Notes: a model not told the origin generated them from the sequence alone. A stretch of 64,000 nt of DNA from an archaeon (GCA_021807225.1 JAKAPI010000002.1:62001-126000), one strand, 5' to 3'; shown: positions 41,033-50,062, counted from the first letter of the stretch. Translations and numbers: made by a program.

Positions 41033-41096
41033 GAGATTCCCGTAGGACCCGCGGAGTTCAAAGCGAGCTCTGTTAATCCGAATCAACTTGAATCAA
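41033..41096 (+). repeat. decayed copy of tRNA-Lys 3' end plus flank
   Basis: GATTCCCGTAGGACCCGC (41035-41052) is the tRNA 3' end with two changes. The next ~45 nt (GAGTTC...GAGCTCTGTTAATCCG) follow the same order as the flank after the real tRNA. The remainder of 40843-41244 shows no gene. Confidence 0.6.
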
Positions 41097-41244
41097 GCCT
41101 TTTCGAGCGAAAAAGGAACCCTGGGTGGGAGTCCCGGCGACAGAAGATTACTTTCGCTGAAGATACAGGTTTTCCTAGGACAAATAGGATTGGGCCCCCG
41201 GCTCTCAAATTCGCCGGGGGGTGGAGGGGGTGAGTTGGGAGTTG

Positions 41245-41895
41245 CTAGCCGAGGGGCTGAACTCCGAAGATGATGACGACGCCGGTGTTGATTTCGTACG
41301 GATTGGACGCTGTCGGGTTGATTGGAAGGAAGTCGCCCGCGGATTCGCCGGCAACTATGCCGACGGTGCTCTTGAATGGTGTGAATCCAGCCTGGTTGCT
41401 GTATGTGGGGTCGTAGGCAACGAGTATCAGGACCCAGGGGGCAACCATTTCTCCTGCAGTCCCACTACTACCGAAACCTGGCGAGCCTGCGAGTACATGG
41501 TCGTGATACGGGAGGTTATTTAGGAAACCTCCGTGGAAGCATGGATTGCAAAGAGGTTGGTACCCTGAGGGAAGACTCACCGGGTCACAGTTCGACGGGT
41601 TCGTGATGTCGCATCCACCCAGCTGAGAAGTGGGAAGCACGAACGATCCGAATGCCGCCGTGGGAGATGCTGAAGCAAAGTAGGCGGCGATGTAGATTGG
41701 CTCGGCTGCAGTGAGCAGACCCGGACTAGGATTCGCTATGATCTTCGCGATGAAGATACAATACAGTTGTCCGTTGGCGTAGGCAGTTTCTGCGCAGGGT
41801 CCTGCCGCTCTTGCCGCAGGGGCAATGGCCGAGAGAAGGCTAAGCATCAGAAGCATGGTGATTCCGAAGGCGATTGCTGCTTTCGTTTTGATCAT
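41245..41895 (-). CDS. secreted protein of unknown function
   Basis: The protein has about 216 residues with a clear signal peptide: basic start (MIKTKAAIAFG), hydrophobic core (ITMLLMLSLLSAIA) and an Ala-rich cleavage region near AARAAG. The mature part is Pro/Gly/Asn/Ala-rich with six Cys, four of them in GGCDITNPSNCD and LCNPCF, which could form disulfides. A single His-rich YHDH segment might bind metal. No domain is recognised. It lies between the two DUF4242 paralogues in the island and has AT-richer codon use than the core. Confidence 0.6.
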   Translation of the reverse strand: MIKTKAAIAFGITMLLMLSLLSAIAPAARAAGPCAETAYANGQLYCIFIAKIIANPSPGLLTAAEPIYIAAYFASASPTAAFGSFVLPTSQLGGCDITNPSNCDPVSLPSGYQPLCNPCFHGGFLNNLPYHDHVLAGSPGFGSSGTAGEMVAPWVLILVAYDPTYSNQAGFTPFKSTVGIVAGESAGDFLPINPTASNPYEINTGVVIIFGVQPLG

Positions 41896-41951
41896 TTTCA
41901 CTTGAGTATCTCACCTCCTGCACTCTGGTGCAAACCCCGACTTCGATCGGC

Positions 41952-42203
41952 TCAGCTACCCTCTAGCACTTCGTAGGTTTCGTCCGGGAGCAGGCCGTGG
42001 GCATCTGCATGTGCCTTTCTAGGTGCGTCCCTGTCTGGCGCCTCTGAGAGACAGAAGACCTTCCCCTGGCTCTCGTCCACCCAGAACTTCAGGAACTTCA
42101 CCCCATGCCTGTTCTGTACTTTGAGGTCTTTGGCATGGGCTTGGGCCACATCCGAGAGCTTGACCCCCTTCAGGCCGCTGTGCACGTCGATGTATCGAGG
42201 CAT
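41952..42203 (-). CDS. DUF4242 (SCO4226-like) small protein, paralogue 2
   Basis: This is an 83-residue paralogue of the protein at 40591-40842, with the same MPRYIDVH, VAQAHAKDLKVQNRHGVKF, FWVDESQGKVFCL and ADAHGLLPDETYEV segments. The ATG at 42203 gives a perfect N-terminal match; 14 more residues upstream are not conserved. The promoter region is shared head-to-head with the ACT-domain gene at 42273. Confidence 0.8.
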   Translation of the reverse strand: MPRYIDVHSGLKGVKLSDVAQAHAKDLKVQNRHGVKFLKFWVDESQGKVFCLSEAPDRDAPRKAHADAHGLLPDETYEVLEGS

Positions 42204-42272
42204 GACACGCTCTATTCCTGCATGATTGGAAAAGCCTAACGGCACAAATAGTGCAAAACGTCCACCTAAGGC

Positions 42273-42941
42273 GTGAATACGTCAAATTCGAGGCACCCGC
42301 CCAGCGAGGTTGTGAAAGAAATCATCGAAAGAGATGGAGCGATCAAGATTGGACTGGCGAGAGGCCTGGTTAACGCGAGGGCGCTGGCAAGGTATATCCA
42401 GGTTCAGACGCACAACCAATATTCCTTCGAGGCGCTCGTGAGTGCCATCAGGAGGTACCCTGTCGAGGCGAGCGCAGACAAGTACCAAGACGCGGGCAGA
42501 CTCATCACAAAGTTGACCTTGAAAAACAAAATCGTGGCTGTCACAATTCGAAGTGCGTCCGAGATACCTCTGATTCTGGCGAGGTTCTCAGAGGAAATCG
42601 ACTATGGGAGAGGGGAGACTTTCAGGGTTTCGTCTGGCGCAGAGTCGATATCCGTGGTAATCGACTCGAAGAACCTCGACAAGCTTGTGCGTGCCATACC
42701 AAAGAAAGACATCGTAAGGATTCTCGGTGATCTTTCAGAAATAATCGTGGTCCTATCGGACGTTGCACTGAAGACAGTCGGGGTCGCGGCAACAATCACC
42801 ACAGACCTTGCGATTAACGGGGTGAACATCATGTACATCATGAGCTATGGGCCCCCGCACGCAATGGTCTTCATCGTAGAAGAGGAAGAAGCCTTGAATG
42901 GGTACAGAGGGCTCCAGAAGCTCAGCAAGATTTCGCTTTAG
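42273..42941 (+). CDS. ACT-domain protein, possible regulator
   Basis: This 222-residue protein has an N-terminal helical region that could be a winged helix (SEVVKEIIERDGAIKIGLARGLVNARALARYI). The C-terminal half looks like an ACT-type beta-alpha repeat (VVLSDVALKTVGVAATITTDLAINGVNIMYIM...AMVFIVEEEEA). ACT domains bind amino acids or other small ligands. GTG start; AAATAG at about 42245-42250 is a candidate TATA box. Known DUFs of HTH-ACT type occur in Thaumarchaeota and haloarchaea; assignment to one is not possible by eye. Confidence 0.6.
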   Translation: MNTSNSRHPPSEVVKEIIERDGAIKIGLARGLVNARALARYIQVQTHNQYSFEALVSAIRRYPVEASADKYQDAGRLITKLTLKNKIVAVTIRSASEIPLILARFSEEIDYGRGETFRVSSGAESISVVIDSKNLDKLVRAIPKKDIVRILGDLSEIIVVLSDVALKTVGVAATITTDLAINGVNIMYIMSYGPPHAMVFIVEEEEALNGYRGLQKLSKISL

Positions 42942-43033
42942 GTTGCCCTGAGACATCCGATTCAGAGAATTTCCGACCACATGTGCGGTCAGAAGTCCCG
43001 GCGACCCGCCGGTAGCTTCTCGCCCTCGCCTCG

Positions 43034-43105
43034 GATTCGGGCCCGAGTGATAAGCCCGAATCAGGCTCTGTCTCGTCAGAAAAGGTTGCTTCGGGCTATC
43101 CCGAA
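43034..43105. repeat. two short palindromes in an otherwise gene-free gap
   Basis: GATTCGGG/CCCGAATC (43034-43062, 13-nt loop) and TTCGGG/CCCGAA (43090-43105, 4-nt loop) share the same arm sequence. They are the only structure seen in 42942-43252; they could be terminators or remnants of a palindromic repeat. Confidence 0.4.
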
Positions 43106-43252
43106 TCCGCAGTCATCGGGTCGTCCCCTACACGTTGCTGACTTGTCATGGATATGGCATTCTTAAGTCACTTCTCTGCACCGAACCCCGATGTGAGTCC
43201 TGCCGTCAGGAAAGTGCAAGGTTTCTCCCATCGAAAGCGTGAAGACGAGATC

Positions 43253-43789
43253 ATGAGGGCTCATGTAGGAGCCCCTCCCAAGAAGCTGAACGGGCAGGTA
43301 ACTCTAAGCGAATACGATTCGTCTTGGCCGAAGCTGTTTGCCAAGGAGAGGCAACGAATCAAGCGTGCCCTGGCCCAGAATGCAATATCAATAGAGCATG
43401 TTGGTTCTACCTCCGTCCCTGGCCTTGCTGCAAAACCAATAATCGACATCCTGTTGGTAGTAGACAGCTCTGCTAACGAAGCATCGTACGTTCCCGCACT
43501 CGAATTCATCGGCTATGTGCTCAGAATCCGGGAACCCGGTTGGCATGAACACCGTCTGCTCAAAGGCACTAACATCAACCTACATGTATTCAGCAAGGGT
43601 GACGACGAGATAGAAAGAATGCTAGCATTCAGAGACTGGCTCCGCAAGAACCAGGAGGACATGGAACTCTACCTCAGAACCAAACGCGAGCTGGCCCGAA
43701 GAAACTGGAAGTACACTCAGAACTACGCTGACGCGAAGTCCAAGGTTGTCGAGTCGATCATCAAGAAGGCACGATTGAGGAGGTATTGA
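43253..43789 (+). CDS. GrpB/UPF0157 nucleotidyltransferase-fold protein
   Basis: The 178-residue protein matches the GrpB family: VTLSEYDSSWPKLFAKERQRI, then IEHVGSTSVPGLAAKPIIDILLVV, which contains GST and the Asp pair of the polymerase-beta fold, and a C-terminal ARRNWKYTQNYADAKSKVVESII. Family members are often linked to CoaE or to antibiotic-resistance-like transferases, but the reaction is unknown. ATG 43253 fits the usual family length; an upstream ATG at 43148 would add 35 unconserved residues. Confidence 0.85.
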   Translation: MRAHVGAPPKKLNGQVTLSEYDSSWPKLFAKERQRIKRALAQNAISIEHVGSTSVPGLAAKPIIDILLVVDSSANEASYVPALEFIGYVLRIREPGWHEHRLLKGTNINLHVFSKGDDEIERMLAFRDWLRKNQEDMELYLRTKRELARRNWKYTQNYADAKSKVVESIIKKARLRRY

Positions 43790-43907
43790 AGACGGGTAAC
43801 CATGTCCCTCCAAAGACTGTAGCTTTCTTTGGTGCGCCCAATGTTCCATTTGGTCCGAAATCGAAACCGAGTCTGGGTCAGAATCTAGCGCCGTTTACCT
43901 GGCGGGT

Positions 43908-44349
43908 CCCGTCGGGCCCGCAGAGCTCGATTCGAGCTCCGTTTAGCCGGGTGAACCTGATTCAGGGCTTTCCGGTGACGTCGAATCCGGTGGATTCGAA
44001 CCCTAGGTGGCGACCTGCACCGACGCTCCATATTGAACAGCGCGCATGGGGTCCCAATCATCCTATCTCCTTCGCCAGACTACCAACAGAAAGCCATAAT
44101 CGAACTCGTTCAATTTCAGCAGGTGCCCGTATTTGCGCCAAGTCCCATTCCCCAATTCCAGCGCAAGTCGACGCATTCCCTTGGAGCGCTCAACGGATGG
44201 AATCAGGTTGAGGACCGAGAGATTCCGCCACACACTTTGTCTGAGTACTTCGCTCGGTCTTCGCCAGTAAGCGCCATCTGACCCATCCGCGCACTCCCAG
44301 GGGACTGGGACGGGAACGAAGTCAACTGACCCACCTAAGACCTTCTTGT
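43908..44349. repeat. duplicated segment, second copy (tRNA end + flank + methyltransferase remnant)
   Basis: This copy begins with CCCGTCGGGCCCGCAGAGCT, identical to the tRNA 3' end and first flank bases. It continues colinear with 38715-39158 through the flank and the methyltransferase 3' end. Homology stops sharply at about 44350. Confidence 0.8.
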
Positions 44350-44350
44350 A
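44063..44350 (-). pseudogene. N-terminally truncated methyltransferase copy
   Basis: The frame encodes 95 residues matching the C-terminal end of the 38867-39613 methyltransferase, from KKVLGGSVDFVPVPVPW to the stop. Substitutions are mostly conservative and a 3-nt deletion keeps the frame, so the copy was probably functional before losing its N-terminal SAM-binding half. The break lies next to the DJ-1-like gene. Confidence 0.75.
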
Positions 44351-44383
44351 AGTTGCGGTAGGGTAACTCGCGGCGGCAGCGCA

Positions 44384-44989
44384 TCAGGCCGCACGCGCAG
44401 CGGCCGCCTTCCCGGGTCCTGCCATCCGGTACTCCATACGCCGGGCGACCTCTCGCTTGAGGGTTGACCCCTCATAGGAGCCGACGACGGCCAACGCCAT
44501 GTCGATGCCGGCAGATATCCCCGCACTGGTGATAATGTTCCCCTGCCTGATGTATCTCTTGTGTTCCACCCGCACCCCATCGAATTCGGCCAGCTCCTCA
44601 AGCGCGGACCAGTGAGTGGTCGCCCGCTTCCCCCTGAGCAGGCCTGCGCTAGCGAGGACCAGGGCGCCGGTGCATACGGACGCGACCAGTTCGCAATCCT
44701 TGGCTGCCTCTCTCACGAAATCGAGCGACGCTCTGTCTTTCATTATCTCTCTCGCGCCCTTGCCTCCGGGGACAACTAGAATCTCGAACGCCGGGCGCTG
44801 TGCAAGGCTCTTGTCGGGGATGACCGATAGGCCATAGCGGAACTTCACGGCATCCCCTTTCTTGCCAAGGGTGTACGGGTCAAACGAGCCTGGGCGCAAG
44901 CGTCCTGCGACACCGAAGACCTCAAGGGGCCCTACGACGTCGAGCTCCTCCGCATCGTCGAACACAAAGACGGCCACCCTTCGCGACAT
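44384..44989 (-). CDS. DJ-1/PfpI-family protein (isonitrile hydratase-like)
   Basis: This 201-residue GATase1-like protein has the nucleophile elbow Cys in ASVCTGALVLASAGLL and the family start VAVFVFDDAEELDVVGPLEVF, with Glu in the DDAEELD loop as the general acid. THW after RATTH corresponds to the InhA/DJ-1 type rather than the chaperone Hsp31. Possible roles are isonitrile hydration, glyoxalase III or regulation; no AraC domain is fused. A 10-bp palindrome TCAGATCTGA lies just upstream of the start. Confidence 0.85.
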   Translation of the reverse strand: MSRRVAVFVFDDAEELDVVGPLEVFGVAGRLRPGSFDPYTLGKKGDAVKFRYGLSVIPDKSLAQRPAFEILVVPGGKGAREIMKDRASLDFVREAAKDCELVASVCTGALVLASAGLLRGKRATTHWSALEELAEFDGVRVEHKRYIRQGNIITSAGISAGIDMALAVVGSYEGSTLKREVARRMEYRMAGPGKAAAARAA

Positions 44990-45132
44990 ATTTTCAGATC
45001 TGACAGGTTCCAGGCGGAAACTCGCCGATACTTATGTCGAACGGCGCCATCTGACGGCACAACCGGCCTATGAACGTGCCGCGCCCTGCGCTAGTCCCCT
45101 GTGACGGCGTTTCCGATTGATCACGTGGGGAA

Positions 45133-45413
45133 GACCTGAACCACCCCCGGCCCTGGTACCGTCGGACCCGCGGGCCTGAACCCGTTCGGGTTCGGGTTCC
45201 CCTGCCGCCTTGGCGGCCTGGGGTGTTTCTTCGTTCGGGGCCCATAGGCGACCAAATCGACAGACGTTAGGCATGCGCGCACACCCGCCGGATTCTTGGA
45301 CCTGAGCGACCAGGGTGGGCTACGATCGTCGCGGGCCGAGCGGGGCCGCGCTCTCTTGCTGCCGGGAGTTGCTTTAGATTCCTCAACGTCCCCAACAACG
45401 GCTCGGCACAGGG
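45133..45413. repeat. non-coding repeat family, copy 1 (with tRNA-end scar)
   Basis: It starts GACCTGAACC and includes CCGTCGGACCCGC (45159-45171; one change from the tRNA-Lys end). It then runs through TTCGGGTTCGGG, GTGTTTCTTCGTTCG, CAGACGTTAGGCATGCGC and ends near CCTCAACGTCCCCAACAACG. The same order is seen at 50312 and 52180. No gene is visible in 44990-45459. Confidence 0.6.
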
Positions 45414-45459
45414 GAGCGATGGCGAGTGCTCTGAGCATGTATAAGGGGACAGCTGCCTT

Positions 45460-45915
45460 TCAGCCATACACCTCGGGATACGCACTGATCAGTGCCAGGT
45501 TCAGATTCAGGACGTTGACGTATGGTTCCGCGAAGACCCCCGATAGATAGGCGGTGTTCTCAGCCACGATTTGCTTCAGAGAGGCCGCCGGGATGTCCGT
45601 CGCCCCACTGATCCTTGAGATTTGAGAGTAAGCTTCCTGGACGGTGATGTCGGGGTCCACCCCCGATGCGGAGTCGTTCCTCGGATGGAAGTAGGATGAC
45701 CCGTTGAAGCTCTGGGCTATGAGCTCAGAGCCTGCAGGGTGGCCCTTGAACTGGACGATCTCCCCGTTCGCCTGGTAGGGGAACAGCGCTTGGCCTATCC
45801 CAGTGACCAGCAACGGGAAGAAGAGCCCGCACAGCAGGAGAGACACAAACGCCAACCCGACGGCTGGTCTGACGTGCTTCACATTCGAGTTCATGTGTTT
45901 TGCCAATTTCTTCAC
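45460..45915 (-). CDS. kdpC: potassium-transporting ATPase subunit KdpC
   Basis: This 151-residue protein has one N-terminal TM (VGLAFVSLLLCGLFFPLLVTGIGQALFP) and an exterior domain with the KdpC signature GSELIAQSFNGSSYFHPRNDSASGVDPDI. The C-terminal part continues ISRISGATDIPAASLKQIVAENT. It ends slightly short of many bacterial KdpC proteins. KdpC stabilises the complex and aids ATP binding. It starts 1 nt after the KdpB stop. Confidence 0.93.
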   Translation of the reverse strand: MKKLAKHMNSNVKHVRPAVGLAFVSLLLCGLFFPLLVTGIGQALFPYQANGEIVQFKGHPAGSELIAQSFNGSSYFHPRNDSASGVDPDITVQEAYSQISRISGATDIPAASLKQIVAENTAYLSGVFAEPYVNVLNLNLALISAYPEVYG

Positions 45916-48066
45916 CTATGGATGCACCAGCGACAACAAGATGTCTATCGCTTTGATTCCGACGAAGGGTGCTATCACTCCGCCTACGCCGTAGATCAAC
46001 GTGTTTCGCAGGAATAGCGACATTGTACTGGACGGCTTGAAGGCCACTCCCCTCATCGCGAGGGGGATAAGGAGCGGAATGATGACTGCGTTGAAAATGA
46101 GCGCCGACAGGACCGCAGTGTTGAGACCAAGCTGCAGGACGTTAAGGGACTGGAGCTGAGGGACCGTCGTTGCGAAGAGGACTGGGACGATGGCGAAGTA
46201 TTTGGCAACGTCGTTGGCTATGCTGAACGTCGTCACTGCCCCCCGGGTCACGAGCAACTGCTTGCCTAGCATCACCACGTCTATGATTTTTGCAGGGCTG
46301 GACTCGAGGTCGACCATGTTGGCGGCTTCCTTCGCCGGTTCGGTCCCCGAGTTCATCGCCAGTCCGATGTCCGAGGCCGCCAGGGCTGGCGCGTCGTTGG
46401 TGCCATCGCCAATCATGGCGACTATCCTCGACTCCGCCTGCTCCCTGCGAACCACGTCGTATTTGTCGTTGGGTCTCGCCTGTGGGACATACTCTTCGAT
46501 TCCGACTTCCTTGGCGATGCTCTTTGCTGTGAGCGGCTGGTCGCCTGTAATCATTACGGGGCGTATTCCCATGGTCTTGACCGCCCTCACCTTTTCTCCG
46601 ATGTCAGGCTTCAGCACATCCTTCAGCCTGACCACGCCCAGCACTTCGCCGTCTCTAACGACGCCGATCGGCGTTCCTCCGTCGTTCGAGATACCATCTA
46701 CGACTCGGTCGAAGTCTTCTGAGCAGGGTGCAATCGTCCTCAGCGCGTCTGGGGCCCCCTTGATTATCTCCGTCTCGTCACTCGAGACAGCCCCGAGAAT
46801 CGAATCGGCGAACTTCCTGCTGAGCCGCTGCTGTTGCTGGAACTCCTTTCCGCTCTTGGGCAAGGCCAGACCACCGAGCCGAGAAACTACTATCCCACTT
46901 GTCCGAGTGGTGGCGGAGAACTCGTACACCCTTGAACGTTCGAGGCCATTCAGTTCTCTAGGTATCGCACCGGCCTCGTACGACAGTCTGACTATACTCC
47001 GCCCTTCTGGTGTGTCATCGAACCAGGAGGCGAGGAATGCCGCCTCGCCCACCTCCCTTTGGGAATGTCCATCGAGCGGTATGAACTCCACTGCCTGTCT
47101 GTTTCCTACGGTGATGGTCCCTGTCTTGTCCAGAAGAATCACGTCGGCATCTCCGGCCGCCTCTATCGCCTTCCCTGACTTGGCTACCACCTTCCTCTCG
47201 TAGAGCCTTGAAACGCCAGACAGTCCAATCGCGGGGAGGAGCGCCCCTATCGTGGTCGGGAGCAGGCAGACGTAGAGTGCTATCATCGCAGACAAATCCC
47301 CTCCGAGGTTGAGCGCAACGGAAAGACCGGCAAGCGACGCGATGATGATGGTGAATATCGCGGTGAGGCCGACGAGGACCATGGTGACTGCCTGTTCGTT
47401 GGGAGTCTTCGGCCTCTTGGCAGCCTCCACCATTTTGATCATCCCGTTGATGTAAGACTCGCCGGGGCCAACCGCCACTCGGACAGTGAGCGTGTTGCTC
47501 ACCACCAAAGACCCGCCGATGAGGGTGTCTCCGGGCGCCTTCCTGACGGGGGCTGATTCGCCGGTCACCAGCGACTCGTCGAGCATGGCGATCCCCTCTA
47601 GGACCTCGGCGTCGGTGGGGACCAGGTCACCCTTCTCGAGCAGGACCAGGTCGCCCTTCAGCAGAGACGACGAGGGTATCGCGACCACCTTCTGGGACCA
47701 CTCTTCCCTGATCACTTTCTTGCTAGGCACCTCGCTTTCCAGACGTTTGAGGCTCTGTGCCGTGTTCCTCGCTTCCTGCTCCGCCAGTGCGTCAGAGAGG
47801 GTGCTGAACCAGACGGTGACGAGGAGGATGATGGCGACCTCTGCATAGAATCCCACATCTTTCAGACTGGAGAGCGGCTCGAATGGTCGAGGGTCTATGG
47901 CCATGGCCGCGACTATGAAGAACGCGAGCTCGACGATGAGCATCACCGGGTTAGACGCCAGCGAGACCGGATTCAACCTTACAACCGAGTCCTTGAAGAC
48001 CTCAGCGCTCAGAAGCGGGCGACTGCGGGACTTCGCCTTCCTGGCTCCGTGTTTGGAGCTAGCCAA
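45916..48066 (-). CDS. kdpB: potassium-transporting P-type ATPase KdpB
   Basis: This 716-residue P-type ATPase has the TGES-type actuator motif (VTGESAPV), phosphorylation site DKTGTITVGN, hinge GDGTNDAPALA and the P-domain MITGD. The Kdp-specific N-terminus (SRPLLSAEVFKDSVVRLNPVSLASNPVM) is kept. The inhibitory Ser site region of bacterial KdpB (TGES) is present. Length is slightly above bacterial KdpB because of an N-terminal extension. It overlaps KdpA by 8 nt. Confidence 0.95.
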   Translation of the reverse strand: MASSKHGARKAKSRSRPLLSAEVFKDSVVRLNPVSLASNPVMLIVELAFFIVAAMAIDPRPFEPLSSLKDVGFYAEVAIILLVTVWFSTLSDALAEQEARNTAQSLKRLESEVPSKKVIREEWSQKVVAIPSSSLLKGDLVLLEKGDLVPTDAEVLEGIAMLDESLVTGESAPVRKAPGDTLIGGSLVVSNTLTVRVAVGPGESYINGMIKMVEAAKRPKTPNEQAVTMVLVGLTAIFTIIIASLAGLSVALNLGGDLSAMIALYVCLLPTTIGALLPAIGLSGVSRLYERKVVAKSGKAIEAAGDADVILLDKTGTITVGNRQAVEFIPLDGHSQREVGEAAFLASWFDDTPEGRSIVRLSYEAGAIPRELNGLERSRVYEFSATTRTSGIVVSRLGGLALPKSGKEFQQQQRLSRKFADSILGAVSSDETEIIKGAPDALRTIAPCSEDFDRVVDGISNDGGTPIGVVRDGEVLGVVRLKDVLKPDIGEKVRAVKTMGIRPVMITGDQPLTAKSIAKEVGIEEYVPQARPNDKYDVVRREQAESRIVAMIGDGTNDAPALAASDIGLAMNSGTEPAKEAANMVDLESSPAKIIDVVMLGKQLLVTRGAVTTFSIANDVAKYFAIVPVLFATTVPQLQSLNVLQLGLNTAVLSALIFNAVIIPLLIPLAMRGVAFKPSSTMSLFLRNTLIYGVGGVIAPFVGIKAIDILLSLVHP

Positions 48067-49714
48067 TGAAATTCACCTGACCTTTGAGATACTGGAGGAG
48101 CGGACCGAGCGCCAGAAACGGAAAGAAAGTGAGAACAACCAGGATCAGAACGCTCCCTACGAGGACAACCGAGAACACCATGCTGTCGGTCTTGAGCCCG
48201 ACCTCTGGGCTTCGCTTCCGACCGAGCATCGACCCACCCAAGGCGAGCAGCACGCCTGTGGGTGCGAATCTGCCAAGGAGGATGACGATGCCGGTCGTGA
48301 TGTTGAAGAATGGCGTGTTCGCCGCGGCGCCGAAGAAGTCAGAACCATTGTTCGCAGCAGCGCTCGTGAACTCGTAAAGGACTTGGGTGAAGCCCGCGGC
48401 AGTGGGAGAAACTCCGATCTGAGCCGCGGCCCCGCTGGCGAATGCTAGAAGCGTCGGCACGAGAATGATGATTGGATGTATCAGGAAAGCAAACATGACG
48501 AGCTTGACGTCCCTTGTCGTTATCTTGATGCCGAGATACTCGGGTGTCCTCCCCGACATCAATCCGACCACGAAGACGGTGATTATAATGAACATGACCA
48601 TGTACATCAGCCCGATCCCATCTCCGCCTGGAGTCGCCTGAATCAGCATCCCCATGAAGGCGGAAAGGATGGTCAGGGGGTGCATGCCAGCAAGAGACGC
48701 GTTCACTGAGCCCGTCGTGACGGCGGTGGTCACCACGGTCCAAAACGTCGAGAAGAATCCCCCGAATCGCGTCTCGATCCCCGGCCCGAGCGGGACGGAG
48801 GGCACGAAGGCGATCGCTAGGTCGATCGCGAAGAGAGAATAGGCTCCAATCAAGACCGGTCTATACTCGCGCTTCTTGCCAAGGATCTCCCCGAAGACGA
48901 AGACCAGGGCCGTGGGGAGCAACAGCATTAGGAATATCTCGGTAATATCAGTCAGGGGGCTCGGATTCTGGAAGGGGTAGGCGGAGTTTGCGCCGTAGTA
49001 GCCGCCACCGTCGGTGCCGAGCTGCATGATCGACACGAGCGAAGCTACTGGTCCGATCAGGATCGACTGTGTCGCACCAGTGACAGTGGTGACAGTCTGG
49101 TATCCGTTCAGGCTCTGTGGTAAACCGAGTCCCACCAGGACCACTGCGGCCACGAGGCTGAGTGGGATCAAGATGCGCGTGAGCGACCTCACGAAATCGA
49201 CGTAGAAGTTTCCGAGGTCTTTCAGTCCCACCACGAAAGACCGGACGAAGGCTATGCACATGCATATCCCCGTGGCCGCAGAAGTGAACTGGAGAAACTG
49301 GATGGCCGTCATCTGGCTGAAGTATGAGAGCGTTGTTTCGCCGTTGTAGTGCTGAAGGTTCGTGTTGGTGGCGAACGAGATGACGGTGTTGAACGCCAAG
49401 TCCAAACTCATTCCATGGAAACCCTGTGGGTTCAGAGGAAGGGCGCCCTGGAAAGTGAGGATGAAGAAGGCGATGGCCATCTGGGCCACGTTCAAGAACA
49501 GGATCGCGAGGAAGTACTCCTTCCATCCCATCCCTCTGAGAGGGTCCACTCCGACGAGTCTGTAGATGCCGTTCTCGACGGGGTTCAGGACCCTGTCCAG
49601 CCTGCTCGGTCTGCGAGTGTAGACGCCGGCGATGTAGGGAGCGATGGCCTTAGCTGCCGCTAGAGCGGAGCCGAGAATCAGGACTACAAATATCCCCTGC
49701 AGTAACGTGATCAA
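48059..49714 (-). CDS. kdpA: potassium-transporting ATPase subunit KdpA
   Basis: This 551-residue channel-like subunit has about 10 TM helices and four selectivity-filter-like loops: FATNTNLQHY, GTDGGGYYGANSAYPFQNPSP, FTSAAANNGSDFFG and the NASLAGMHP region. These provide the K+ pathway of the KdpFABC pump, which scavenges K+ at low supply. No KdpF peptide was seen upstream. ATTATGG about 27 nt upstream on the minus strand is a candidate TATA box. KdpD/KdpE are absent from the window. Confidence 0.95.
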   Translation of the reverse strand: MITLLQGIFVVLILGSALAAAKAIAPYIAGVYTRRPSRLDRVLNPVENGIYRLVGVDPLRGMGWKEYFLAILFLNVAQMAIAFFILTFQGALPLNPQGFHGMSLDLAFNTVISFATNTNLQHYNGETTLSYFSQMTAIQFLQFTSAATGICMCIAFVRSFVVGLKDLGNFYVDFVRSLTRILIPLSLVAAVVLVGLGLPQSLNGYQTVTTVTGATQSILIGPVASLVSIMQLGTDGGGYYGANSAYPFQNPSPLTDITEIFLMLLLPTALVFVFGEILGKKREYRPVLIGAYSLFAIDLAIAFVPSVPLGPGIETRFGGFFSTFWTVVTTAVTTGSVNASLAGMHPLTILSAFMGMLIQATPGGDGIGLMYMVMFIIITVFVVGLMSGRTPEYLGIKITTRDVKLVMFAFLIHPIIILVPTLLAFASGAAAQIGVSPTAAGFTQVLYEFTSAAANNGSDFFGAAANTPFFNITTGIVILLGRFAPTGVLLALGGSMLGRKRSPEVGLKTDSMVFSVVLVGSVLILVVLTFFPFLALGPLLQYLKGQVNFIG

Positions 49715-49768
49715 TTGATCTGGTGCCTCGTGATTCCATAATCTCCATGGTTGGCCTCTAGGTTCGGC

Positions 49769-50062
49769 CTACTGATGCGGGGGAGGCCTGCTCGGCTTCT
49801 CACCAACGTATCGGTGCCCTTTGTGGGCGTACAGCACGACAGAGGTCACGGTGCTCTTGACCCCTCTGATCTTCATGATCTTGTTCTTCAGTACTTCCCT
49901 GAAGCCCTCGATGTCGTCAGCAGAAACGAGGCACACGATGTCGAACTCCCCGGTGACCTCGTACATCTCTTCAAGTTCTGGTAGAACCCTAAGTGAACTG
50001 AGCACAGAATCCATTAGGGGCGACTCCACGAATATGTTCACAAAGGCAAGGAGTTTCGTCAA
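49769..50062 (-). CDS. stand-alone Lrp/AsnC ligand-binding (RAM) domain protein
   Basis: This 97-residue protein lacks an HTH and is only the RAM ferredoxin-like domain: LAFVNIFVES, VLPELEEMYEVTGEFDIVCLVSADDIEGFREVL, IRGVKSTVTSVVLY. Such proteins form decamer-like rings that bind amino acids or act with separate HTH partners. TTG start; TTATAATC about 43 nt upstream on the minus strand. It lies 55 nt before kdpA, in the same direction, so it could help sense the condition that triggers the Kdp operon. Confidence 0.8.
   Translation of the reverse strand: MTKLLAFVNIFVESPLMDSVLSSLRVLPELEEMYEVTGEFDIVCLVSADDIEGFREVLKNKIMKIRGVKSTVTSVVLYAHKGHRYVGEKPSRPPPHQ

Noticed and set aside
44994..45003. TCAGATCTGA palindrome upstream of the DJ-1-like gene as an operator
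   Set aside because: Ten bases only, no second copy found, and no regulator gene adjacent; too weak to list.
49715..49768. KdpF-like micropeptide before kdpA
   Set aside because: No hydrophobic short frame with a start codon is seen in the 54-nt gap.
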